Of a stretch of 15,850 nucleotides of DNA, positions 6,377-12,976 are shown one piece after another. The stretch lies in assembly GCA_964423615.1 (NCBI GenBank), contig CAYRFQ010000142.1:1-15850 (forward strand), written 5' to 3'. The first letter of the stretch is position 1, and each line of letters opens with the position of its first letter. A program made the position numbers and the translations under genes. Below the pieces are notes generated by a model, which saw only the letters and a program-made list of their open reading frames with translations, ran no database searches and was not told the origin of the DNA. The DNA comes from CAYRFQ01 sp964423615 (GTDB taxonomy: Bacteria > Planctomycetota > Planctomycetia > Gemmatales > Gemmataceae).

Positions 6377-9300
6377 TCAGTTGAGGTGTTCTTCTTTCGG
6401 AAGAGGTTGGTAGGTTGGGTCTTCGAGAGGTGGGGTTCCATCCCAAAGGTTCACGACTCCATCAGTCCCAGAAGTTGCGATGTACTTTCCGCACGGACTG
6501 AAATCAGCGCTGTACACTGCTCCCAAATGTCCCTTCCATCCGTAGAGTTCTTGACCGGTCGCCATTTGCCAGATCTTGATTTGTCCGGATTGTTTGTTCT
6601 TACGTGCATATTTCCCGCTCACTGAGACCAAGCGTTGGCTGTCAGGGCTAAATCGAACACTCCAAACGGATTCTGAGTGTCCGCGGAGGATATATTTCGA
6701 GAGCCCCGTCTTGGCGTCCCAAATGATAATCTCTCCAGGAGCTAAATCCTTTAGGTCATGCTTATACTCTCCTGTAGCGGCAGCGATCCATTTACCGTCA
6801 GGACTGTATGTGACATCCCACAAACTTTGATAAAAGGCCGGTTCAAGTCGTTTTGACTCCTTCCAAGTTCCCACATCAAGTACGCGAATAATTCCGCCCC
6901 CATACCTGACATAGAACCCGCCGACCACAGCCAGACTTTTGTTATCCGGAGAGAAGGCTACGCTGGTGATGGCACACACCTTGCCGAAATTCCCGACCTC
7001 TTGTAACACCTGGTCGTCCAGCTCACAAACCATAGCGTTGTGTATTCTGGAGATGGCTAACATCTTTCCATCCGATGTGAAACTAACCCCAGGGGAACCC
7101 CAGGCGCTGTTGCCAAGACGTTTCCCATCCCCTTTGCGCAGTGAAAATGCCACGTTTCCGTCCCTTGAACTGTAAATCTCACAATCTATTCCACAGGCAA
7201 TGAATTTACCATTTGGGCTCCAGGCTGGGCGAGCATAGCCGCCAGTTCTGACTTTCTTGGACAGAACCCTTCGTTTGTTGACCACATCCCAAACAGAAAT
7301 ACGATTAACCGACGACTCAAGAAGTCGTCGACCGTCCGGACTGAAAGCTACGATTGTCAGCGATCGGCCTCGCTGCCCCAGAGTCTCCAGGTGCTTGAAT
7401 GGTAGGGACCAAACCCGAATAGTGCCGCTTCCATCTCCCGCGATTAGCTTGGAATTGTCAGGACTAACCGCCAGACTCTGTGGCGCTGAGTCGAGATACA
7501 ACGTTGTAGATTCTTCTTTCCCAGCGGGTCCGCGAATTTTGATAGTTCTGTCTAAACTCGCACTAATAAGGTGTCGCCCATCAGGAGTGAATCTTAGCTG
7601 CACAATCTTCCCAGCGTGGGTCTCTGTATATGGACCTAATCTATTCCCGTTCAAAGAATATTCGGCTATGTGGGGAAATCGGGAGTTGAGCTTTCGGTTT
7701 AACGAAGTATGGTGGGCGATTGCAATGGACTTTCCATCTGGAGAATAGGCAACAGCCGTGGCTGGGTATTGGCTCAGTGTAGGGACAATACGACCTGAAG
7801 CAACGTCCAATAGCGACAGCAAATCCGTAGCCTTCTTTTTCCGGGTTTGGTCGATCACTACTGCGAGTTGTGTTCCATCGTTGGCAAACACCACGCTTCG
7901 CACGGCGCCCGGAAAGTCCTGTTTCCGGATGATTTTTTTCGTTCTTAATTTCCAAATCAACACGGATTTATCTTCAGAGCCGCTCGCAAGGTGTACTCCA
8001 TCTGGACTAAACGCGACACTTGTGGCAGGTCCTTTGTGACGATCTAACCTTCGAAGTTCTTTCCCTGTTTTCGTTTTCCAAAGTCTGACAGTTCCATCTC
8101 GGCTGGATGAAGCGAATTGTTGTCCGTCTGGACTGACACTTATCCCTGTGACTGGGCCAGTATGGCTTGCAATCGTGCGAATTACACTGCCGTTTTTGAT
8201 GTCCCAAATGTTGATTGTCTTGTCTGCACTACCCGAAATCATGTATTTGGAATCTGGAGTGAACGCTATTGCAAGGACTGCCTCTTTGTGACCTCGGAGG
8301 GTAGCACCTTCCCCTTTGTACTTCCGCCATAAATGATGCCATTCCCACCCACGAAGGTCCTCTTGGTCGGCTCTTTGTGGAATCACACTCCGTAGTAGCT
8401 GCACAACTTTTTCGGGAAGTTCCTCCTTTTCCGCCCGCTGAACCGCAGCCATGGTCATGGCATACTGAAACTGACGAGCTTTCAACTCTGCCTTCTGGGC
8501 GCGTTGTCGTTGTTGGTCGGCCTCGCCCTTCTTCTTCTGAATTTCTGTCAGACTCTGGGACAACTGACTTGAGGTGTTGGTCAGCTTGACGTTAGCGTTC
8601 TTCAATTTTGTGTTGACGTTTTCCAATTGACTTTTCGAAGTTGCCAGTTGTGTATTGACCGATTTCAGTTGAGTGTTGGCCTGCTCAAGTTGTTCCTTCG
8701 AACTCGCCAGTTCGGAGTTCGCCACCTCAAGTCGTTGATTGTAGGACTGAGCCACAATGGCAATTCCAATCGCCAACAAAGCGACAATGCTCACCAAAGC
8801 AAGAGCTGCAAGCGAAGGATGGCGTCTTACCCACTTACCTGTCCACTCCCAAATCCCCGGAGACCTCGCTGTGATTGGTTCATCCCGTAGCCAACGGTGC
8901 AATTCTTCGCCAACTGCTTCAACAGAACCATATCTCGTCTCCGGTTCCTTACTCAAACACTTCAGACAAATCGTTTCCAGATCCCGATCGACCTTGGGAT
9001 TGTGCTTCCGGGGAGGAGTAGGCTCCTGTTCGCGAACTTGGAGAATCGTGTCTAACACGTTGCCCGCTTTGAAAGGCGGCTTGCCGGTCAGCAACTCATA
9101 GAGCACCGCCCCAAGCCCGTAGACATCCGCTTGGGTCGTGATCTCACTATCTCCTCTTGCCTGCTCCGGAGCCATATAACTGGGCGTACCAATCAAAGCT
9201 CCTGTTTGTGTCAGGGCACTGTCCCCTTCGACACGTTTGGCGAGCCCAAAGTCCGTGACATGAGGTTGTCCATCGGCATCCAGCAATATGTTGGCGGGCT

Positions 9301-10051
9301 TGAGGTCTCTGTGCAAGATGCCTCGTTGGTGAGCATGATGCACGGCTCGGGCAATCGTCGCGATGCGTTGGGCGACGTGTCTTTGTTGTTGCTTGGTGAC
9401 GGCGGGTTCGGGATGAGCGAGACTTCCTCCCTCGATGAACTTCATGCTGAAATAGTGCTGACCGTTGTGCTCGCCCACTTCGTAAATGGGTACGATGTTG
9501 GGATGATCGAGATTGGCGGCCGATTCGGCTTCGGTGCGAAAGCGTTGGACAGCTTCTTCGGTGGCGAGTTCTCCAGCGCGGATCATCTTCAAGGCGACAA
9601 CCCGATTGAGGCTGACTTGGCGGGCTTGGTAGACAACACCCATTCCGCCATGGGCGATCTCTTCCAGAATTTCGTAATCCCCGAAGTAACGAATCTTCGC
9701 TCCGTCGGCGAGTGTATCGCCTGGGTCGAGTGTCTGGGTGGGATCTTTCGCAGGAGAAGATGGGAGATTCGATTCTGTGATTTCGGCGAGCCACTTCGCA
9801 TCAAGTTCTGGGAAACGCTCAAGATAGTCTGCCGCGGCGACTCTGTCGTTTAGTTGTTGGCGATAGTAGACGTCGATCTGGACCAGCTCGCGCAGCAACT
9901 CCCGTTGACCAGATTCTTGAGCTTCACGCAGATAATCTTCGATGCGCGGCTTCTCGCCCGCTTGCCACCGACTTTCAAAGCCATCACAAATTTTATCGAG
10001 TTGTTGCTTGAGAGCGAGGCTTTCCTTTTCGGGACTCGGAACTTTACTCAT
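6377..10051 (-). CDS. Membrane-anchored Ser/Thr protein kinase with leucine zipper and WD40 propellers
   Basis: The protein has 1224 residues. The start is ATG 10051-10049, overlapping the sigma-factor stop as ATGA, with an AAGG-type ribosome site; it begins MSKVPSPEKES. Residues 1-120 form a helical N-terminal region. The kinase domain covers about 126-395 and is complete: glycine loop IAHGGMGVVY (132-141), K155 in VVALK, E174, HRDLKPAN (247-254), DFG (267-269) and APE (294-296). A transmembrane helix spans about 412-436. A coiled coil follows, with leucines at 441, 448, 455, 462, 469, 476, 483, 490 and 497. From about 584 to the end I count 14 WD-like blades (FSPDG...IWD pattern), enough for two seven-bladed propellers. 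The kinase should face the cytoplasm and the propellers the outside or periplasm. It is expected to phosphorylate Ser/Thr, possibly on the coupled sigma factor (inference). Confidence 0.95.
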   Translation of the reverse strand: MSKVPSPEKESLALKQQLDKICDGFESRWQAGEKPRIEDYLREAQESGQRELLRELVQIDVYYRQQLNDRVAAADYLERFPELDAKWLAEITESNLPSSPAKDPTQTLDPGDTLADGAKIRYFGDYEILEEIAHGGMGVVYQARQVSLNRVVALKMIRAGELATEEAVQRFRTEAESAANLDHPNIVPIYEVGEHNGQHYFSMKFIEGGSLAHPEPAVTKQQQRHVAQRIATIARAVHHAHQRGILHRDLKPANILLDADGQPHVTDFGLAKRVEGDSALTQTGALIGTPSYMAPEQARGDSEITTQADVYGLGAVLYELLTGKPPFKAGNVLDTILQVREQEPTPPRKHNPKVDRDLETICLKCLSKEPETRYGSVEAVGEELHRWLRDEPITARSPGIWEWTGKWVRRHPSLAALALVSIVALLAIGIAIVAQSYNQRLEVANSELASSKEQLEQANTQLKSVNTQLATSKSQLENVNTKLKNANVKLTNTSSQLSQSLTEIQKKKGEADQQRQRAQKAELKARQFQYAMTMAAVQRAEKEELPEKVVQLLRSVIPQRADQEDLRGWEWHHLWRKYKGEGATLRGHKEAVLAIAFTPDSKYMISGSADKTINIWDIKNGSVIRTIASHTGPVTGISVSPDGQQFASSSRDGTVRLWKTKTGKELRRLDRHKGPATSVAFSPDGVHLASGSEDKSVLIWKLRTKKIIRKQDFPGAVRSVVFANDGTQLAVVIDQTRKKKATDLLSLLDVASGRIVPTLSQYPATAVAYSPDGKSIAIAHHTSLNRKLNSRFPHIAEYSLNGNRLGPYTETHAGKIVQLRFTPDGRHLISASLDRTIKIRGPAGKEESTTLYLDSAPQSLAVSPDNSKLIAGDGSGTIRVWSLPFKHLETLGQRGRSLTIVAFSPDGRRLLESSVNRISVWDVVNKRRVLSKKVRTGGYARPAWSPNGKFIACGIDCEIYSSRDGNVAFSLRKGDGKRLGNSAWGSPGVSFTSDGKMLAISRIHNAMVCELDDQVLQEVGNFGKVCAITSVAFSPDNKSLAVVGGFYVRYGGGIIRVLDVGTWKESKRLEPAFYQSLWDVTYSPDGKWIAAATGEYKHDLKDLAPGEIIIWDAKTGLSKYILRGHSESVWSVRFSPDSQRLVSVSGKYARKNKQSGQIKIWQMATGQELYGWKGHLGAVYSADFSPCGKYIATSGTDGVVNLWDGTPPLEDPTYQPLPKEEHLN

Positions 10052-10635
10052 ACGACACCTTTCTTCTCCCAAATGCCACGGATCAAATCGAGCTTGCGTT
10101 CTACCGTGCGCGGGGAGCACGGCAGCTTCTGGGCAATCTCTTTGTTCGTGAAACCTTCCATCTTCCACAGAGTCACTCGACGCAGGTCTTCGTCACCAAG
10201 CAGGTCGAGCAATCGTTGACACTCTTCCGCGACTTCTGCCGCAAAGTCGGGACTCGGTTCCTCGCCAAGTACGTTTTCGAGTTCGATGGCATCATCCAAC
10301 CCGTCGGAAGTGTTGCCGCCACCGCGTTTGAGCCGTTGTTGATCCCGCTTGAGGTTCAGGACCTTGCGGGCTGTGATGGTTACGAGCAAGCTCCACAAAT
10401 TCGTCCGGTCCGCCATCTGAGGAAATCGACCTTGTTCAAGACCGCGACAGAAGCTGTCGAACGCGCTCAGGGCCAAATCTTCCTCGTCGGCGATTTGGCG
10501 TGGAAAGTTTTGCAGCTTCGCCCGGACCAGACCAACGAGGCGTTTGAAGTACTTCTCCCAGAGTTGCTGGACTGCCTGTTGGCCGCCATCGGGCATGAGT
10601 TGAATCCAGTGGGTGACCGATCCTTCTGAGGCCAT
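10048..10635 (-). CDS. ECF-type RNA polymerase sigma factor
   Basis: The protein has 195 residues. I choose ATG 10635-10633 (MASEGSVTHWIQLMPDGG) because AGGG stands eight bases before it; the frame is open further upstream but with no ribosome site and an atypical sequence. Region 2 (about residues 15-100) contains IADEEDLALSAFDSFCRGL and WSLLVTITARKVLN, which bind core polymerase and the -10 element. Region 4 (about 133-190) contains the helix-turn-helix GFTNKEIAQKLPCSPRTVER, which contacts the -35 element. An acidic linker lies between. No anti-sigma gene is adjacent; the next gene, overlapping by four bases, is a Ser/Thr kinase. Sigma factors paired with kinases are known from planctomycetes, where phosphorylation is thought to replace anti-sigma control; that this pair works so is inference. 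Targets are unknown. Confidence 0.93.
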   Translation of the reverse strand: MASEGSVTHWIQLMPDGGQQAVQQLWEKYFKRLVGLVRAKLQNFPRQIADEEDLALSAFDSFCRGLEQGRFPQMADRTNLWSLLVTITARKVLNLKRDQQRLKRGGGNTSDGLDDAIELENVLGEEPSPDFAAEVAEECQRLLDLLGDEDLRRVTLWKMEGFTNKEIAQKLPCSPRTVERKLDLIRGIWEKKGVV

Positions 10636-11052
10636 GGGAGTTCCCTTTGCAACTTTAGGAGAGCAATGATTCGCTGTTTGGAAGAGAGACTGTTTGCCAT
10701 GGCTATCGTAAATCGTTGCTAACGGCTCTGCACCACTTGTTGAGGCGCGCAGTGGGTAGTTCAAAAAGCCAAGGCTCCCAGAAAGGGGATAACCAAACCT
10801 CGAGAAAGCCCGCCAAAATTCGTTTATCCAACGGAGATTTTTTTCGAGACCGACATTTCTTTCGGGCTCTCAACCATCCGGTCAACAATGAAAAAGCCAC
10901 AACCACTTCAACTACAAATGCTTACGCCAAATTCAAAACAAAAACAAAATGACATGGCGGGTTCCAAACCGAATCGGTTATTCCCCTTGTGAAGTCACTA
11001 ACCACGTCACCCAAATCGAAAATCAACTTTATTTCTCGATAGGAGAATCACG
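10636..11052. promoter_or_regulatory. Divergent intergenic region between the sigma/kinase operon and a small gene
   Basis: About 417 bases must hold the promoter of the sigma-kinase unit (minus) and that of the 72-residue gene (plus). A small inverted repeat, AACCG-AAT-CGGTT, sits at 10967-10979, about 75 bases before the small gene, and could be an operator. I see no convincing -35/-10 pair. Its plus-strand open frame of 78 codons (10716-10952) has no ribosome site and a low-complexity end, and I do not call it. Confidence 0.4.
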
Positions 11053-11271
11053 ATGAGTACGCTTCCACTTACCATGCTTTTCGCCAGCGACGTCCGAACT
11101 TCTGGTGCTGGGAATGGCCGAAAAATGTCGGGGCTTGTTGCCACGAGTGCGATTGGAGCCGTTGTTCGCGAAGCCGAGAACGAGCAAGCAGCCCGCTATT
11201 ACAACCCGTTCACGTTCCGCGAGGAGACAGAAGATGAGCTGTGGGCCTCATTAGGTAACTGGGATATGTAA
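11053..11271 (+). CDS. Small protein of unknown function, 72 residues
   Basis: The ATG at 11053 follows a clear ribosome site, ATAGGAG with eight bases of spacing, which is the main evidence that the gene is real. The protein begins MSTLPLTMLFASDV, has a small-residue middle (SGLVATSAIGAVV) and ends with an acidic, aromatic tail (YYNPFTFREETEDELWASLG, then NWDM). The N-terminus is only weakly hydrophobic and there is no clear signal peptide or transmembrane helix. No family is recognised. It is transcribed away from the sigma-kinase operon and could share its control region. A 6-bp stem hairpin (gtcaac/gttgac, 11280-11297) follows the stop without a T-tract. Confidence 0.6.
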   Translation: MSTLPLTMLFASDVRTSGAGNGRKMSGLVATSAIGAVVREAENEQAARYYNPFTFREETEDELWASLGNWDM

Positions 11272-11957
11272 TTGTGAGCGTCAACATCGCTGTTGACTCA
11301 GTTGGTCTACGCCAAATCCCTGATTTCCCATGCTCCACGCATATCCGAGTTGTCGGGTCCGATTTACTCGTGCTACAGTTGGCAGGCTTTTTGTCTCGAA
11401 GGAGAGGAAAAACGCTCAGCGGGAATTGTCGTTTGGATTTGGCAATAAGGCCATGTTTCAGTCTTGGAGCAGCGGGCGAATTTTTGGTGAGTGCCCGAGT
11501 TCCATCCAAAGGAGCGGTCTACTCAAAACTCGCATCAATTGCCTTCTAGGGTCAGCCGAGCGTTAGGAAGGCGGAAAATCTGTCGATAAAAAGATTTGGT
11601 TGGACCGAGTTTAACGGTATCGAGACAACCTCTCAAAGTTCAGTGATCCCCCAGACCCTGGAAGTTGAGCGTATCGACCTCAGCACGGTCGAGAAGCCCT
11701 CCACGTATCCAGAATAACTACCCCTTCTCACCAGCCTTTTCACGGTCACAAAAAAGGCAGATAAAGTAGTTTTTCTAAATGCCTGACTTCAAAAGATTTA
11801 GACAATCTGAGCAATTTGGATGCACCATTCATGCGATCTTGAATATCTTTGATTAGTCACATGGTCTTTTGAACAGCACTTCTCAGAAAAACCGTATTTT
11901 CTGGGGGTTTCGATTCAGCTCTATTTTGCATCCATTTTATAACCATGAAAGGACTAG
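11272..11957. other. Long intergenic stretch with no convincing gene
   Basis: No gene with a start, ribosome site and motif is seen. A plus-strand frame from about 11548 to TAA 11718 stays open for about 55 codons and looks protein-like at its end (TLEVERIDLSTVEKPSTYPE), but has no start codon; it may be the tail of a decayed gene. A hairpin, gcctttt/aaaaggc, lies at 11734-11758 with a T5 run about ten bases later, a weak terminator candidate. The 91-codon frame starting GTG at 11274 looks spurious. The part after 11760 is A/T-richer and leads into the IS4 remnant. Confidence 0.45.
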
Positions 11958-11972
11958 AGCCGATTCGCAACG

Positions 11973-12148
11973 ATGACAACGGAGGAATTTGTGGCCGAGT
12001 TGATGACCATCGCCAAGAAGGTCAACCCACACAAATACAAGCAGAGTCGGCGCAAACCCAAGAAGAAGGTCGAGAAGATCAACGATGGGACACCTCACAA
12101 GTCAACGGCCAAAATACTAGCAGCAAGACGCAAAGAGGACTGATTTCT
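11973..12148 (+). pseudogene. IS4-family transposase, C-terminal tail (copy A)
   Basis: Read in the frame of ATG 11973, the sequence gives MTTEEFVAELMTIAKKVNPH, then KYKQSRRKPKKKVEKINDG, and ends TAKILAARRKED at TGA 12146-12148. A VN-x-x-KY followed by a lysine/proline-rich basic stretch and HxSTAKILA is the usual C-terminus of planctomycete IS4-type transposases. This frame is not an independent gene; the ATG is internal to the original protein. Confidence 0.65.
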
Positions 12149-12162
12149 ATGCGAGATAATCA

Positions 12163-12178
12163 ACCGTGAAAGGGCTAG
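12163..12178 (+). repeat. Terminal repeat of IS4-type copy A
   Basis: accgtgaaagggctag matches accgtgaatgggctag at 12924-12939 in 15 of 16 bases. The two are right-hand ends of elements lying in opposite directions, so together they reconstruct the inverted terminal repeat of this IS type. Confidence 0.75.
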
Positions 12179-12857
12179 GCGGATGACGAAAAATGCCGAC
12201 TGGCTCTGGATACAAGCCAACAACTCACTGGTGCAGAAATTGCGATCGGCCACCCAGACTTCGTCTCGGCCGATGAGTTGGGCCAATTGGCTGAAACAAC
12301 GAGCGTTCTTGGGCATGTCCGTCTTCACAACCAATCATGTCGGTGATCAGGTCGCAGTCGGGATCGTAGATACACAGAGTTTGTCCTGGCAAGAAGGCGG
12401 CACTGTGGCCGCGCTGTTCGGCCAGTCGCCGGTCGGTTCGGGCTAAGTGGTTGCCGTTGACAATCCGCAACGTGTATCCGGCCAAGTGACGTTTGGGTGT
12501 GAAGTTCATTTTCCCAAAGAACTGACGGGCTTTGTCTGTCGAGTGTCGAAGCAAAGCCTGACAGACTCGCGTTTCGACGCGAGCGAGTTTCTCGTAGACG
12601 TTCTGGAGGGCCACTTTCAGGCGGTCTTTGAGTTTTTCGTAGGCCTTGTTGACGCTCTTTTGGATGCGAAAAACGACCAGAGCCATCCAATCGACACAGG
12701 CCGAAAAGAGCAGTTCTTTGGTGTATTGTTCTTGGGCGTTATCGTCGAAGAGTTGGTCGATTTCGTTGGCATCGAGGAACTGCTCAAGGACCATGCGAGC
12801 CATCACACATATCGGAGCTTCTTCCACGAACTGTTCAAAAACCGATTCCAATACCAT
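12179..12857 (-). pseudogene. IS4-family transposase, N-terminal part with a frameshift (copy B)
   Basis: The start is ATG 12857-12855 with GGAG about nine bases before it: MVLESVFEQFVEEAPICVMA. The fragment includes EQYTKELLFSACVDWMAL, LPGQTLCIYDPDCDLITDM and CEDGHAQERSLF, typical of IS4-type transposases. A surplus base in an A3 run (12294-12296 on the plus strand) shifts the frame. After it come SQLAQLIGRDEVWVADRNF and CTSELLACIQSQSAFFVIR, which include the catalytic aspartate of DRNF. The C-terminal part with the Y-R-E signature is missing, so the protein cannot be functional. Confidence 0.8.
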
Positions 12858-12923
12858 ACGACCGAACTCCTTGATTTGAGACGTAAATCACCGGTATGAT
12901 TGAGTTTAGCAGTTACAGAACCC

Positions 12924-12939
12924 ACCGTGAATGGGCTAG
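12924..12939 (-). repeat. Terminal repeat of IS4-type copy B
   Basis: accgtgaatgggctag is the outer end of copy B. The esterase gene's own leader begins immediately after it, only 37 bases before its start codon. Confidence 0.75.
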
Positions 12940-12976
12940 TCCAAGCCACAAACCGACACCGAAAGGAGTTGTGTGA

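Larger units (their letters stand above)
11958..12178 (+). mobile_element. IS4-type element, 3' end of copy A
   Basis: This is the right end of an IS4-type element in plus orientation: the transposase tail, a 14-base spacer and the terminal repeat accgtgaaagggctag at 12163-12178. The left part is lost; an in-frame TAG at 11955-11957 limits the recognisable coding. Its terminal repeat abuts the interior of a second IS4-type copy in opposite orientation. Confidence 0.65.
12179..12939 (-). mobile_element. IS4-type element, 5' part of copy B
   Basis: This is the left part of an IS4-type element in minus orientation. Its outer repeat is at 12924-12939, a leader follows, and then the first two thirds of the transposase. 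It breaks off after FFVIR at 12179, where the terminal repeat of copy A begins. Copy A therefore probably inserted into copy B, or the two were joined by a rearrangement. Confidence 0.7.

Noticed and set aside
9131..9853. 240-codon open frame on the plus strand
   Set aside because: It lies wholly opposite the kinase domain, whose motifs are complete on the minus strand; it has no ribosome site and no motif.
10052..10168. N-terminal extension of the kinase by 39 residues
   Set aside because: It would overlap the conserved helix-turn-helix coding of the sigma factor; the ATGA overlap start is far more natural.
11274..11549. 91-codon frame starting GTG just after the small gene
   Set aside because: No ribosome site, unusual composition, and an overlapping frame of similar length; judged accidental.
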